Shown in pieces: positions 23,179 through 37,084 of a stretch of DNA of 64,000 nucleotides (within the stretch, counting starts at the first letter, position 1; every line of letters begins with the position of its first letter). Source of the DNA: Allium sativum (lineage: Eukaryota; Streptophyta; Magnoliopsida; Asparagales; Amaryllidaceae); contig CM060915.1 in NCBI GenBank assembly GCA_030737875.1, positions 363,751,863-363,815,862 on the forward strand. Direction: 5' to 3'. A model generated the notes under the pieces. That model ran no database searches. It was not told the DNA's origin and saw nothing but the letters and a program-made list of their open reading frames with translations. The position numbers were made by a program, and so were the translations under genes.

Positions 23179-25486
23179 TATGATGACCCCATTTCCCGTA
23201 CAGACGGAGACAAGGGTAATCTTTGGAATATAACACAAAAACAGATAATAGCAGAATAGAATTAAATAAATACACCAGATAATGTACAATAGAATACACT
23301 GGACAAACGTAATCATCAAAGTTACACAGTATATAGGATCATACTTAGTACAAATACAGTTCAGCTATACATAAATGTCTACAGCGGAAACAAACAAAAT
23401 ATGTACAATAGGAGCTGAACAGCATAAAAAGTGATAAATAATAAAATCCATCTTCAGCTCCACCTATCCAGAAAGAGCCAACTAAACCTGAATACAAGGC
23501 TGCCCGTATAGGAAAAGGGGCACCCGAGTTTGAAAGTGAAACAAACTACGAATCAGTCATGGGACTGGTATGAGAAATCTACTCAACACATTTATAATAT
23601 GGCTAAGCACAAGACCACGCCACTTTCGTTGAACGGGTTTACTCCATTGGATTGCCAGTGCTTTAAAAACAAATCTTTCTTTTAAACATCGCAATGCTTT
23701 TTATAAAAATGAAGCCATTATAAGACTCAGTTCCCATCACACAATGCAATGTAAACCGGAGGATAGAGTTTTACCTTATAATGGCCAAAATATGATTGAT
23801 ACGAATAAAACAAAAGCATTTGATATTATTACTAGTGTTTATATGTTTCAAAAACAATTTCAATCATAACTATCAATCATAGACGGCATGGGTACCATAT
23901 ATCATGTCGCCATATATATATAAAATCAAAACCGCACGATGTCGTATTTGGAAATTGGATTCCCGTCATGAACCAAGGCAAAAGATAGTCCTTACCGACT
24001 TCGAGACAATCTAGCCCATGTCTCAGGAACATCCGCAACTGCCCCCTCGATCGTTAGGGCCGGTCCACCGATGTGGATTATTTTGCCTGAACACTACGTC
24101 TACCCGCCCTATGGGGCGTAAACGAGCCAACGAATGACTCCATCAGTCCCGGATCGACCGATATATCCGAGGCGCCTCGCTATCCATCATCCACATAAGT
24201 AAAATGTCAGGCCGTGTAAAAACAACGACACAACTCCTAGCTAGAAAGAGACGCAGGCCCTCCCTGATGTCCTCTCCCGTTTCTAGTTCATACCGGGGTG
24301 TGAGGCTCGCGAATTCACGTTATACACAAAGCTACGCCACACAGGCTGGGCTTTGATCATCACCACAAGACTTTGCTTTTCAACAGAAGCCCTGATCACT
24401 GCATCTTAGCATGCCATACAGGCAATTCACACCGTGCAACTGATGGCTATCAATCACATAGAATAAATTCCAATGTCAGACACACTGTCCATTTGCAAGT
24501 CCGTTCTGGGTCTGAATGAAATCGAAGGCACTATATACCTCGCAAACCCATCGATCACCACGTACGTTTGGACGATCACCACTGATTATCCATATTTCGG
24601 GATGCCTCCCAATCAGGACCTTGGTAACCATCCAAACGAGGTGAAGATCTCCGGTCTTCGACCACCGTCTTCATCTTCGATTTCTTATCGCCGATTCAGT
24701 TATTCAGAATGGGATAAACCCGGTCTTTCTGAGAAACTCGCGTATATAATAAACAAGTGCAACACTAACATACATACGCATTATTTCAGTTCATTAGTCA
24801 CTAACCGTCAATCAGTAAGAGAATGATTTCCCAAATATTAACCCCGAAGGCCGAAACCAACATCAGATCAACACCCAGGAAACCATTCGACTTAGCCAAC
24901 CTTCAGTTAATTTCTAAATCGCATCCATATCATTTATAATATTTTATAACGATTTATCGCTATTTTTATTTATTTTAAAATAGCCAATTTATTCAAAATG
25001 ACGCTTCGGGCCATAACGCGGCCGTGGCGCTGTTTTTCTTCAGATTTGATTTACACATATATGAAAATCTAACCATTGGATCTTCACAAAATTTATATCA
25101 TTAGAAAGATCTTTTCAAAACGAATCCAACGGTTCCAGTTTCGGGAAAAATCCGACGGTCGGATCTCCTGGTATAATCGTTTGAAGTTTCGATTTCAAAA
25201 TACGAACTGCAGCGTCTTTATTCGATTAAATATATTTATATTTATATATATATATATAAATATAAGCGATTTTGGCGTTGTTTTTCTTCAGATTTGAATT
25301 AAATATTCCAGACAATCCAACCGTTGGATTTTTACAAAGTTGGTGCCGTTGGAAAGATTTTTCCAAAGCGAACCCAACGGTTGCGGTTTCATGAAAATCC
25401 GATGGTCGGATCTCTCGGTATAATCGTTTGAAATCATGGTTTCAAAATACGAACTGCAGCGTTGTTATTCGATATATTTCAATTCT

Positions 25487-25522
<36 letters not shown>

Positions 25523-25799
25523 TCTTCAATTTCAAAAACTATTTTCTTTTCATACATTTGATAAAGATGATATTTTTATCTAGTTGTCTTCTATTTCAAC
25601 ACTTCACTATTTTTAACAATTCATTTATATAATAAAAATGTGATTTTTATTGTAAAACAATTCATTTCAAAACACTATTATTTTATATAGTTCATATAGG
25701 TAATAAAATTATGATTTTATTATAAAATAATTTATTTCAAAACGAGATCATTTTATATAGTTCATATCGAAGATAAAAATTGGATTTTCAATATAAAAC

Positions 25800-26230
25800 A
25801 CTTTCTTTCAAAATACGAATACCATTCAACACACGAATTTCAATTCAACGAATGAATTTTGATTCAACACATGAAGGTTTTCTGTAGTTTATAAATATCG
25901 ATAAAAAGGTGATTTTTATATTTAAAACACGAATACCATTCAACACATGAATTTCAATTCAACGAATGAATATCGATTCAACACATGAAGGTTTTCTATA
26001 GTTTCTATATATAGATAAAAAGGTGATTTTTATATTTAAAACACGAATACCATTCAACACATGAATTTCAATTCAACGAATGAATATCGATTCAACACAT
26101 GAAGGTTTTCTATAGTTTATATATATCGATAAAAAGGTGATTTTTATATTTAAAACACGAATACCATTCAACACATGAATTTCAATTCAACGAATGAATA
26201 TCGGCTCAACACATGAAGGTTTTCTACTCA
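25800..26230 (-). repeat. Four tandem 114-bp units in 5' LTR of B
   Basis: Marker 'gaataccattcaacac' at 25817, 25931, 26045 and 26159. Counterpart of the array at 6426-6890. Confidence 0.85.
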
Positions 26231-27067
26231 ACGAATAAATATAGTTTCAACAAATGAAAATAATTCGAACACATGAATATTATTCAAAATATCGGCAGCA
26301 TAACGGCAGGGTAGTTAAAACCGGGACCGTCCCTAGTACGGCTCCTCGCTCTACCTTAAAACCTCGCGGTTTTAGACAATGGGGAATCATGCATCTAGTT
26401 CGCACGCAGGCGGCATGTATATATTTTTCATTTCCACGAACTAATCCTATGTGGTTTCAACCAAATATTTCTGAACCACAAATGGGTATTTTTCAACCAC
26501 AATCAATCAATTCCAATCACAAACAATTTCAATCAACCATTCGCTACCAATCAATTTTCACACCAATCACAACCAATAAATATCGTCCATGGTTCGTGGA
26601 CGAGGGGCGTATATGTATATATATATAGCATTTCACTTCTATTTCAACACATATATAATTTTTACAACGCCTATACAACTTATACATCGAACGTACAACT
26701 TATACAACGCTTATACAAGAGGTGTACAACACTTATATAACTCATACATCAACTATATAATTTATACATCGTCTTTTTCGATATCGTTTATAATTTAGAA
26801 ATCCCACATTGGGTTCCACTCCACCAAAAATAGCAGAAGGCTCAGAAAAATATGCGGTCTCTTCTAGAAGGTAGAAGACGTCCACACGAGTCCACTGTCT
26901 CTTGTTTCACTGAATTTCGACAAGAAATGAAAAAGATACGATTTTTCAAAGTTTGCAACGGTTTAAAGGTGTTAAAACTGTTGAAAATAAACCAAAGCCG
27001 TACCTTCAATAAAACATTCAAAACTAGGTTTGCAATTTTCGATCAAACCGTGAATCGATGGGAGGAT

Positions 27068-27072
27068 CGGCC
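27068..27072. other. Target-site duplication of element D, left copy (cggcc)
   Basis: cggcc precedes the D LTR at 27073 and recurs at 42477-42481. Closing the gap restores 'gggaggatcggccggtgcag', matching the uninterrupted 3' LTR of B near 7713 with a single base difference. Confidence 0.94.
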
Positions 27073-29206
27073 TGTGACGATCCCAAAACCCCGTGACACG
27101 GTGTTAAGGATAATCATTGGAATATAACACATTAATCATCATTAGCAGATCACAGATAATATCATAAACAGAAAATAGAATAATTTACACACATATGACA
27201 GCGGAATCATAGAGATATCATCACATCAGAGAAGCACAGTACAGGATACAACTTAGTGCATAATGATACATAATCAGTCACCATCGCCAGAGGCGGAATC
27301 ATACATAAAGAGTACACAAAAGGAATATCAGTCTACATCGCCAATGGCGGAATCATAATATAGATACAATAATGGCGGAGAAAATCCAAGTCAGCACGGT
27401 GTAGTCAAGCCTCGCCATGAGCCAAAAGGTGCGTCAGAAACCTATAACTAGGCTGCCCGTGTGAAAATGAGGGCACCCGAGTTTGCAAGGTGAAACAAAC
27501 TACGAGTCAGTCATGGGACTGGTATGAGAAATCTATTCAACTTATTAACAACAATAATAAGGCAAATCAAAGGACCACGCCACTTTCGCGGAACGGGTTT
27601 ACTCCAATGAGTGCTAGTGCATGAAATAAAATAAATGATTAAATCAACGCAATGCTTTTTATAAAATGAAGCCATTATAAGACTCAGGTCCCATCACACA
27701 ATGCAACGCAAGCCGGAGGATAGAGTTTTTACCTTATAATGGCCAAAGATGCTTCGTACGAATAAAACAAAGGTGTTTGATATTATTACTAGTGCATATA
27801 TGTTTCAAAAGCAAATTCAATCATAAATATCAATCCTAGGTGGCATAGCTACCATCTACTATGTCGCCGTACTAGTAATACAATCACATCCGCACATTTC
27901 GTATTGGAAATTGGATTCCTTCATGAGTCGAGGCAAGGGGCAAGCTCCTCTCCGTTCGAGACACTCTAGCAAATGTCCCAGGACCCCACTATGATCCTTG
28001 GAATCGGCTGGGTCGGTCCTCTCTTACTTTTGAGGATTAGTTATTCCTGAACACACGTTTCCCGGTCCTTACAGACCTATAATCGAGGCGCCTCGCATTC
28101 CAACAACCACACAGGTGAAAAGTATATATAATGTCAGGGCTGGTAGGTCACTGACACCACCATAGCTAGAAAGAAACGTCGTGCACTCCCAACGGTCCGT
28201 CTCCCGTTTTTGACTCATACCGAGGTGTGAGGCTCGCGAATTCACGTTATACACAAAGCTACGTCACACAGACCATGCTTTGATCATCAACCACAAGACT
28301 TTGCTTTGCAACAGAAGCCTTGATCATATGCCACTTAGGCGTGCCGCACAGGCAATCCACTCCATGCGACTGATTTCTGTCAATACATAACCTCTGAGCT
28401 CATACGTCTCAGAGAAGGGCGTTAAGCAAGAGAATAAATTCTCTGCCGCCAAACAGATATATATTTAACAGAGATCAATCAACACAGAACATAATCCAAT
28501 GTCAGACACACAGTCCATTTACAAGTCCGTTCTGGGTCTGAACGAAACCGGAGGCACCAATTCCTCGCATATCCGTACAATCAACAATATGTTTGGACGG
28601 CTACTACTTCAATTCCTTCATGGTAGCTACTCCAATCACGAGCATCAGTAGCGCCCATCCATCCAATGTGGAGATCGTCGGTCTTCAGTCGTCTTCGACT
28701 TCTCAACATCGATCGATTATTTGAAATGAGATAAACTCGGCCTTTTCAAATAACCCACGTATATTTAGATTTTCAAATCAATTAATCACATGGTTGGACC
28801 ATTCAACATTCACACTTCAGTTATTTAGTTATAATTTTCATGTCAAATACATTCAACCATCACATATCAAGCAAACACAACAAAATTGGTTCATTTTCAC
28901 TCTTTATCGTCTATAGCACTTTATAACGATATATCGCCATTTTTATTTAATTTAAAACGGCCATATTTAGTTAAACGACGTTTCAGGTCGTGTCGATGCA
29001 CTGGCGCTGCTTTTCACTAATTTTGTTTTACACATATCTAAAAATCTAACCGTTGGACCTTCACAAATTTTACATCATTAGGAAGGTCATTTCAAAACGA
29101 ATCCAACGTTTTCAGTTTTGGGAAAATCCGACGGTCGGATTTTCCACACCAACCATTTGAAGTTACGATTTCAATTTACGAACTGCAGCGTCGTTATTCG
29201 ATTTAA

Positions 29207-29212
<6 letters not shown>

Positions 29213-29240
<28 letters not shown>
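29213..29240. repeat. AT microsatellite in 3' LTR of D
   Basis: Longer dinucleotide run than at the matching site of the 5' LTR (about 39226-39244). It explains part of the length difference between the two LTRs. Confidence 0.8.
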
Positions 29241-29244
<4 letters not shown>

Positions 29245-31319
29245 TAATCGTTTCTAGCGCTGTTTTTCTTCAGTTTTGAATTAAAAATTCCAGACAATCC
29301 AACCGTCGGATCTTCACAAAGTTGGTGCCGTTGGAAAGATATTTCCAAGGCGAACCCAACGGTTGAGGTTTCGGAAAAATCCAATGGTCGGATCTTCCGC
29401 ACTAATCATTTGAAATCACGGTTTCAAAATATGAACTGCATGGCCACGTTTCGTTTTAATTCTATTTATATTTATATATTTATATAAATATAGTTCATTC
29501 AAAAATTCCTATATCGTTTCTACTTCAATTATTTCACTAACGCCTTTAATTTTTGGAAAATTTCGCCATAACCTCCTTTGTACGGGAGGGTCTGGGAAAA
29601 TTCCCAAATAGCCACACGGGCGTCTCATATCAAAAAGAAAAAGAAAAAGCCAAGCAGCTAGCCAACAGGCTCATAAAATCATCACCCGAACAAAGCGGTA
29701 AATGTGTACCTATTTGTCGGGCACAAAATTCTATTTCTCTTCTCTAGCCCCTTTTGCTTTAACCTGTTCAATAGATATGCATGTACATATATACAATTTC
29801 TAACATTTATCATTTTCCATTCAATTGCATATTTGCCTTGCTTTGGTTTAAAAACACCATTCATTCTAATATCGCATGCATAGACTAAAATCATATCATT
29901 AGCTAGTTAATGTATATTTCAACTCATGCACGTTTATTTGAACAAGTGGCTATTTTTAACACTTCACATTTCAAAGATGATAATTTTGGCGAACTAAAGT
30001 AGATTTCAACACATGACTATTTTATTTAGTTCCTATGCATGTTAAAAATAATATTTCTATCACAAATATTTGTTTCAACGTCCGCATATCTTTAGCATAT
30101 CACACATATGATAAAAATGATATTTTTATCATTTAAAATATTTATTCAACCGATGTATGGTTTCAACACTTCATAGTTTCAATAAAAATGTAATTTTTAT
30201 CGTTCAATCTTTTTATTCAACACATGAACCTTTCCACTACACACACTTCTCAACAAATGAGCATTTCCACACATGGACATCTTATTTATGTTGTTCTTAT
30301 TAGAAAGATGAAATTTTGATTGTTGAAACTATTTATATAAGGCGAATATTTTGCATACTTCATATATATATAAAAATGTGATTTTTATTGATTAAACACT
30401 TCATTCATTCACAAATGAATTTTATTTTCACACAACACTTTTCATCACATGAATATTTCCACACATGGACATAGTTTCAATATATGGCTTTAATTTCTAT
30501 GCATGCAAATAATTTCAACATATGAAAATAATTCTAACACACAAAGATTATTCAAAATTTCGGCAGCATAACGGCAGGGTAGTTAAAACCGGCACCGTCC
30601 CTAGTACAGCTCCTCGCTCTACCTTAAAACCTCGCGGTTTTTGACAATGGGGATTCATGCATCTAATTCGCACGCAGGCGGCATGTTTATTTTTATTTCC
30701 ACAAATATTTCCAATTCATTTCAATCACCAGTGGGTATTTTTCAACCACAACCAAACAATATCAACCACAAATAATTATTCAACCATTCGTATTTTTCAT
30801 CCAATATTTCACACCAATTCACCACAATAAATATCGTCCATGGTTTTTGGACGAGGGGAGTATATATATATATATATAATATATTTGCTATTTTTCACTT
30901 GCATTTCAACACATATATCAATTATTCTATGCATGTAAAAATTCATACTTCGCTCATATAGCTTACACTACGCATGTACATGAGGTATACAACACGTATG
31001 TAATTTATATTTCGCTTATATAAATTATACACGACATTTTCCATTCAATTTCACGTTAATTTAGATTTCTCACCTTGGTTTTCTGAGCGCTAAAAATCGA
31101 TACGATGTCAGAAAAATCCGCAGCTTCTTCTATTGGGTAGAGAGCTTCCTTGCGGTCTCGATGTTTCCTGTTTCATCGAATTTCGTCAACACACCAAAAA
31201 GATATGATTTTTCAAAGTTTTGCAACGGTTTTAAAGTGTCGTAAAACAATTTAATTAAACAGGCCGTTACCTCCTTTAAAGGTTTCAAAACTAGGTCAGC
31301 GATTTTCGCGAGATCCGTT

Positions 31320-31623
31320 GATCGTTGAGACGATCGGCCTGCACCACCACGTCGGCCTTGGAGAGGGCTCTCCGTCGATGGTCACCACCCACAGTTCGAT
31401 GGCGGCAGGAAGGCAGGGCGGCGCTCGATAGGGTCGGACTTTGGAGGCGGATTTCTCGGCGGAGAGGCGATGGGGGGGCGGCGAGGCTTAGTCGGATTTG
31501 GAGGTGGAGGGAAGGGTTGTCGTTTTTGGGTAGTGGCGGCGTCTGAAAGTGGCGGAGGCGGCGGCGATCTGGTCTGGAACGGGGAAGCACGAGTCGCCGT
31601 CGAACGGGGGGGGGGGGGGGGGG
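31320..31623 (-). other. GC-rich island with 18-base G run in LTR D
   Basis: Strongly GC-rich stretch within AT-rich LTR, ending in a homopolymer of 18 G (31606-31623); 16 G at 41605-41620 in the other copy. On the minus strand it reads as proline/arginine-rich codons, but I recognise no protein. Non-homologous GC-rich islands occupy the comparable place in LTR B (about 7715-7850). Confidence 0.6.
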
Positions 31624-32479
31624 TTTCTGTATTTTTTTTATTTTAAAATTTATGAAAGAAAAAATATGATTGGCCGAGACTATATTAAAATTTTTAAATA
31701 GTGTTTTCTTAAACGAACTCCTTTTTAAACCCAACGACTGTCGCCCCTAGCTAAATACCCCCATTCCGGGTACAATGGGATATGTTTCGTAGGCCAATTC
31801 GACTGTTATAGTCAGTTATTTTTCAAATTAAAGTATAAAACATTTAATTTTTAACTCTGAACGCACATTTCAATTTGCCAGGGCCACAAACTGATTCGAA
31901 AAACTCCAGAAAAATAAATCTAGCTATGTTTTGACGCTACGGTCCCAACAAAACTAGTTTCGTCGAATTCTGAGGTCGTTTGAAAAATGGCCATTTTCTG
32001 GTCGATCCAATTTAACAGAAATCAACCAAACACATTTTCTTTTGCCACGCTCACATACTAGCTTCAAAAATTATGAAATTTGAAACCTAGCAATAGTTTG
32101 ACATCCCGGACCCAACAAAAGTGGTTTCGTCGAATTCCGAGGTCGTATGCAAAATATCAATTTTCCAGGCCTATATATTCTATATACCGACCCTTCTGAA
32201 AATTCATTCGGCCATAACTTTTGATTCCCGTTATGAAACTTCGATTTTTCAGATTCGTTAGAAAGGTATTGACTAGCAGATTTAAATATTTTTGGTTTCG
32301 CTAAAATCCGTTATATTTTCCACCCTGCACAGTCGGTCAAAGTTCGAATTCAAATTTTCAAACTGACTTACTATTCTAATTCACTATTTTATTGAAATAT
32401 TCTATTTCAATTGTTCAAATTGCTTTGAAATAATCAATTTAAAAATTTTAAATTGGCTCGTATTTTCCGGGTTATTACA

Positions 32480-32514
32480 ATCTCCCCTACTTAAAACTTT
32501 TCGTCCTCGAAAAG
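32480..32514 (-). promoter_or_regulatory. Element D polypurine tract and upstream inverted repeat
   Basis: Minus-strand aagtaggggagat abuts the 3' LTR, with TTTTCG-AGGA-CGAAAA upstream. The polyprotein stop is 66 bp further upstream. Confidence 0.8.
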
Positions 32515-32580
32515 GAAACAACAGTAAAGTAGGAAATAAAATGTAAATGCAAAGTATGGTAAAGGTACGTTGCACCGGAG

Positions 32581-35500
32581 TTAGTCAGAGATATCCACTC
32601 TGCATTTGGGGTAAGCTTGCTTAATGCTTTCCTCAGTTTCCCAAGTACAGTCTCTAGGATCACTGCTCCACTGCACTTTAACTAAATGAACCTTTTTGCT
32701 TCTGAGTTCTCTAGTTTCTTTGCCAACAATTTTTAATGACTCTCTTCTGAGTGCTAATTCTGGAGTTATCTCCACATCCCGTTGCGCTTCTTCTTCTACA
32801 ACAAGATCTGGATCATGCACATGTCTCCTAAGTTGAGATACGTGAAATACATTGTGCACTCCAAGCAACCAATCTAGCAATTGAACCCTATAAGCAAGAG
32901 TTCCAATTCGCTCAAGTATAGGAAAGGGACCAATAAATCTCGGTGCCAACTTCCCAGTCTTTCCAAATCTGATTACCCCTCTCATCGGAGAAACCTTTAA
33001 ATAAACATGATCACCAACAGCAAATGTCAAATCTCTCCTTCTAGAGTCTGCATAACTTTTCTGTCGGCTTTGGGCGGTTTTCAATCGCTTCTTGATGAAG
33101 TCCACTTTATCCGATGCTTCTCTAATCATATCGGGTCCTAGTACAAGTCTGTTGCCAGGTTCTACCCAACATGCTGGAGATCTGCAGGGTCTGCCATATA
33201 ATGCTTCAAATGGTGACATTCTCAAACTTGCTTGATAGCTATTGTTATATGAGAACTCCGCCAAATGCAAATGATCTTCCCATGACCCACCAAAATCGAT
33301 TATACAAGCCCGCAATAAATCTTCTAGAATTCTATTCACTCGCTCAGTTTGGCCATCTGTTTGGGGGTGATAAGCGGTGCTCATATTCAGTTTTGTCCCC
33401 AATTCTGTCTGGAAAGCCTCCCAGAACTTGCTAGTAAATAGGGGATCTCTATCACTGACTATGCTGATGGGAATCCCATGCAGCTTAACAATTTCTTTGA
33501 AATATATCTGTGCTAGACTTTGGGCAGTTCTATTGGACCTGACAGGTATAAAATGGGCAGTCTTCGTGAAGCGATCTACGATTACCCAAATACTGTCATT
33601 ACCTTTCTTGGTTCGCGGCAAACCATCTATGAAATCCATGGAAATCTGTTCCCATTTCCAACATGGGATTTCCAATGGTTGTAACAGTCCAGCTAGCTTC
33701 TGTTGGTCACTCTTGACCAATTGACAAGTAGGGCATCTGCTAACATACAAAGAAATATCTCTTTTCATTGCCTTCCACCAGAAAGTGCGTTTGATATCGT
33801 TGTACATTTTACTCACCCCCGGATGGATGCAAAATTTGGACTTATGGCATTCGTCCAGCACTTCTCTTTTAAGCTCGGGAATGTCGGGAACACATATTCT
33901 TCTATTCAGCCTCAAAACTCCTTCTGTATCCACTTGGAAACTGGAGCCTTCGCCCCTTTGAATCCTTTTTACCATCTCTTTCGCAAAATTGTCACTCTTC
34001 TGAAGAACAGATATCCTATCAATCAATCCAGGTGTAATTATAAAATTGGCAATTATTGCGGTTTTCCTACTAAGTGCATCCGCTACTACGTTAGCTTTCC
34101 CCGGCGTATACAGGATATCAAGATCATACGCTGCAAGAAATTCTAGCCAACGCTGCTGTCTCAGATTCAGATCTTTTTGGGTATATAAATACTTCAATGA
34201 TTGATGATCTGTGTACAGTATAAATTTCTCGCCCAATAAGTAATGCCTCCAGATTTTCAAGGCAAAAACGATGGCTAGCAACTCAAGATCATGAGTCACA
34301 TAATTCTTTTCATGCGGTTTCAATTGGTGGCTTGCAAAAGCGACTACTTGGCCTCTCTGCATTAACACTGCCCCAAGACCTCTAATAGAAGCATCTGTCC
34401 AAACCGTTAAATCCTGATTGCCATCAATAATAGTTAACACTGGAGCGGTGGTCAGCTTCGATTTCAGTTCCTGGAAAGCTTCTTCACAGTCGGAAGTCCA
34501 CTTAAACTTCTCATGTTTCTCTGTGAGCTTCGTTAACGGACCGGATATCTTCGAAAAATCCTTAACGAACTTTCGATAATAACTAGCCAACCCCATAAAA
34601 CTTCTAACTTCTGTAGGAGTAGTGGGTTGTTTCCAGTCTTGAATCGCTATTATTTTGCTTGGGTCAACAGAAATTCCTTTCTCGGACACGACATGGCCAA
34701 GAAATTTGACTTCTTCTTGACAGAAGACACATTTAGAGAATTTGGCTTTGAAGACGTTCTTCCTTAGAATCTCCAATACTTGTTCTAAGTGTTTTTCATG
34801 CTCGGGTTTTGATTTGGAGTAGATTAAAATATCATCGATAAATACGAGGACAAATTTATTCAGAACTCCCCTGAACACTCTATTCATTAGATCGACAAAG
34901 TATGCTGGAGCGTTGCATAGGCCAAACAGCATTACTAACCATTCATAAAATATGTCTGGACCTCTGAAAGCGGTCAAAGGAACGCACTCTTCTGCTATTC
35001 TCAATTGATGAAAACCTGTAGCTAGGTCCATTCGGGAAAATACTTTCGCCCCATTCAATTGGTCTAGCAAATCATCAATGCGGGGTAATGGATATTTATT
35101 TTTAAGCGTCTGTTTGTTGAGGTCTCGGTAATCAACACATAATCTAAGAGTACCGTCTGACTTCGGGACAAACACAACAGCTGCACCCCAATTAGAAAAA
35201 CTCGGTCTGATTAGACCTTTCCACAACAGTTGACGAGTTTGATCGCCTAATTCTTCTTTTTCTTTCGGAGTCATCCTGCGAATTGGATGCACCACTGGTC
35301 TGGCATTAGGAATTAAATCGATTCGGAATTCTATTTCTCTTTGCGGAGGTAAGTTTTCAACTTCTTCAAACACATCCGCATAGTTGCTAACAATCGGAAT
35401 CTTTTCTATGGAAGTGGGGATAAGTTCTAATGCTGACCAAAATTCTTCTCTATTCGGATTCGAACCATGACAGGGAACCGTAATATATCCAAGCTTCGTT

Positions 35501-36825
35501 CGAATTTTAACGATTCTTTCCGCACAATTCACTTCAGCTTCATATTTCGTTAACCAATCTAGCCCGAGAATAATATCGAATTCGGGAAAATCCATAACGA
35601 TTAAATTGAAAGGAAACTTGTAGGAAGAATAAGAGATTGGCACTTTACAACAGGAATTGAGAGTAACAGGACCCCCTATCGGGTTATGAACTTCAACCGA
35701 TTCTTTAAGCTTTCGCTGTTTTAACTTTAATTTGAGCACTGTGGTATTAGCAATAAAACTACGCGATGCACCTGTGTCAAACAATACAGAAACAGGAATA
35801 TTTTTAATTGTAAGGGTACCTCCCAAAACATCGGGTTTACCTGCTCCATCGGAAGCAGCTGGCAGGCTAGACCCGTCATAGACATGGGCTACTGTAGCTT
35901 TCTTCAGCAAAGGACAGTCTTTGACCAGATGATCGGTCTTGCGACAGTTGAAGCACGAGCGAGGGTTCTGAGAGCCTTGGCTCGAGCCTTGAGAGTTTGT
36001 TTTCTGCCTCTTCGGAGCTGTGCAGACGTTTGAGTAGTGCCCCGGCTTACCCCAATTAAAGCAATTTCCTCTTGGCGGCTTGCCAGTCTGAGGCTTTGAA
36101 GATGCTGCTTGGCTTGACTCGCCTTGATTTACAGCAGGCTTGCGCTTGTTTCCGGCTTGACTTCTAGCGCGATCCTGATCCAGATGCCTTTGATCAAGGT
36201 CTTCATAGTTGCATGTCATCTCCACTAGCTCGTTGAAATCCAGCTTGACATGGGCCATGGCTCTATCATGATATTGTTGTCGTAGTCCAAAGATAAACCT
36301 CTTATTTTTGGATTTCGCGGTAGCAACAAGTTCTGGAGCATAGGGCGACAACATTGTAAATTTGTTCAGATAATCTTGCACGGAAAGATCCCCTTGCTGG
36401 AGATTGGCGAAGTCATCGTGCATTCTTTCTAGAGCTTGTTCTGGGACATATTTCTCCTTGAAGAGTTCTTTAAATCCATCCCATGTTCTTCCAGCTTCTC
36501 TATTCCCGGCGGTAAGAGATTCCCACCATAATTCAGCTTGTTCCTGCATAAGCCAGTCGCCCATAATAGCTTTGTCTTCGTCTCCTAGCCTTAGGCCTTC
36601 AAGAATTTTCTCGCATGTTTTGAGCCATGCAAGGGCCTCTATTACGGTGCCAGTTCCCGAGAAGGTCTTGCCTCCTAAGTTCTTATATCTCTTAGCTACA
36701 CGGTCTAGCTCGAAGTATTGAGCTGCCGGAGGTTGTATCAAAGGTCCTTCCTGAGCTGGGATTTCTCCCCTTCCTCGGCCTCGGCCGGCACGGCCTCCTC
36801 TAGCGGCGGCTGCTCTGGTAGCCAT
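32581..36825 (-). CDS. Gag-Pol polyprotein of element D (1414 aa, with chromodomain)
   Basis: A single uninterrupted frame with all chromovirus domains. Gag core about 40-215, after an Ala/Arg/Gly-rich N-terminus. Zinc-knuckle region 255-304: the second knuckle is C291, C294, H299, C304; the first has W258 where the second Cys is expected (C255, H263, C268). Aspartic protease DTG at 350-352. Reverse transcriptase about 500-730 with F662-I-D664-D665. RNase H with D811 near its start and TDHQS near 872-876. Integrase zinc finger H994, H1001, C1031, C1034 and catalytic D1064, D1125, E1161 (D and E 35 apart). A GPF-type region near 1299-1301. A chromodomain-like tail about 1360-1410. Family knowledge: the protease matures the polyprotein, RT/RNase H copies the RNA, integrase inserts the DNA, and the chromodomain steers insertion to marked chromatin. 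Clade Tekay/Del is inferred from domain order and long LTRs. Confidence 0.96.
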   Translation of the reverse strand: MATRAAAARGGRAGRGRGRGEIPAQEGPLIQPPAAQYFELDRVAKRYKNLGGKTFSGTGTVIEALAWLKTCEKILEGLRLGDEDKAIMGDWLMQEQAELWWESLTAGNREAGRTWDGFKELFKEKYVPEQALERMHDDFANLQQGDLSVQDYLNKFTMLSPYAPELVATAKSKNKRFIFGLRQQYHDRAMAHVKLDFNELVEMTCNYEDLDQRHLDQDRARSQAGNKRKPAVNQGESSQAASSKPQTGKPPRGNCFNWGKPGHYSNVCTAPKRQKTNSQGSSQGSQNPRSCFNCRKTDHLVKDCPLLKKATVAHVYDGSSLPAASDGAGKPDVLGGTLTIKNIPVSVLFDTGASRSFIANTTVLKLKLKQRKLKESVEVHNPIGGPVTLNSCCKVPISYSSYKFPFNLIVMDFPEFDIILGLDWLTKYEAEVNCAERIVKIRTKLGYITVPCHGSNPNREEFWSALELIPTSIEKIPIVSNYADVFEEVENLPPQREIEFRIDLIPNARPVVHPIRRMTPKEKEELGDQTRQLLWKGLIRPSFSNWGAAVVFVPKSDGTLRLCVDYRDLNKQTLKNKYPLPRIDDLLDQLNGAKVFSRMDLATGFHQLRIAEECVPLTAFRGPDIFYEWLVMLFGLCNAPAYFVDLMNRVFRGVLNKFVLVFIDDILIYSKSKPEHEKHLEQVLEILRKNVFKAKFSKCVFCQEEVKFLGHVVSEKGISVDPSKIIAIQDWKQPTTPTEVRSFMGLASYYRKFVKDFSKISGPLTKLTEKHEKFKWTSDCEEAFQELKSKLTTAPVLTIIDGNQDLTVWTDASIRGLGAVLMQRGQVVAFASHQLKPHEKNYVTHDLELLAIVFALKIWRHYLLGEKFILYTDHQSLKYLYTQKDLNLRQQRWLEFLAAYDLDILYTPGKANVVADALSRKTAIIANFIITPGLIDRISVLQKSDNFAKEMVKRIQRGEGSSFQVDTEGVLRLNRRICVPDIPELKREVLDECHKSKFCIHPGVSKMYNDIKRTFWWKAMKRDISLYVSRCPTCQLVKSDQQKLAGLLQPLEIPCWKWEQISMDFIDGLPRTKKGNDSIWVIVDRFTKTAHFIPVRSNRTAQSLAQIYFKEIVKLHGIPISIVSDRDPLFTSKFWEAFQTELGTKLNMSTAYHPQTDGQTERVNRILEDLLRACIIDFGGSWEDHLHLAEFSYNNSYQASLRMSPFEALYGRPCRSPACWVEPGNRLVLGPDMIREASDKVDFIKKRLKTAQSRQKSYADSRRRDLTFAVGDHVYLKVSPMRGVIRFGKTGKLAPRFIGPFPILERIGTLAYRVQLLDWLLGVHNVFHVSQLRRHVHDPDLVVEEEAQRDVEITPELALRRESLKIVGKETRELRSKKVHLVKVQWSSDPRDCTWETEESIKQAYPKCRVDISD

Positions 36826-37084
36826 TTGTCAAATTCTGTATAAGCAACGAAAAAAAGTCAGCTAACAGAAATGATAGTCTATTGCATAGTTAAGCAGAAA
36901 TTCCTACGGAAAGATAATGATGGACTGATTAATTGTTTCTGCTATTCTGCTCAGCTCATTCTAGGACTTTACTAGAACTATCTCTAATGAGCGACTCGCC
37001 TTAGAATTCTCCTGATTCTATTTTGACGAAGTGTTTAATGTGTTAGACTCCAGAACTAAGGTTAACCAAAGCTCTGATACCAGC
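36826..37084 (-). other. Element D leader with tRNA-iMet primer binding site
   Basis: The complement of 37071-37082 is TGGTATCAGAGC, two bases from the 5' LTR edge at 37085. The rest is a 259-bp leader to the polyprotein ATG, related to the leader of B. Confidence 0.9.

Larger units (their letters stand above)
23179..27072 (-). repeat. 5' LTR of element B, first part
   Basis: Collinear with 3818 to about 7718 of the other LTR. The last five bases, cggcc (27068-27072), are the target duplication of D. The LTR resumes at 42482. It contains the duplicated 236-bp module, an (AT)n run near 25490 and four 114-bp tandem repeats. Differences from the 3' LTR are clearly more frequent than between the two LTRs of C or D, so B is older. 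No gene. Confidence 0.9.
27073..32479 (-). repeat. 3' LTR of element D (5407 bp)
   Basis: Pairs with 37085-42476. It holds the duplicated 'gacggtcggat' module, an (AT)n run at 29213-29240, a block shared with B's internal region (about 29553-29790), a conserved block at about 30548-30660 and a GC-rich island ending in an 18-base G run. Small ORFs here, including a proline-rich one near 31291-31734, lie in noncoding LTR sequence. Confidence 0.95.

Noticed and set aside
31291..31734. 147-codon proline-rich frame in LTR D, repeated at 41291-41731
   Set aside because: It lies in the GC-rich island beside a poly-G run; the two copies differ in frame after the variable G run, and no family is recognisable.
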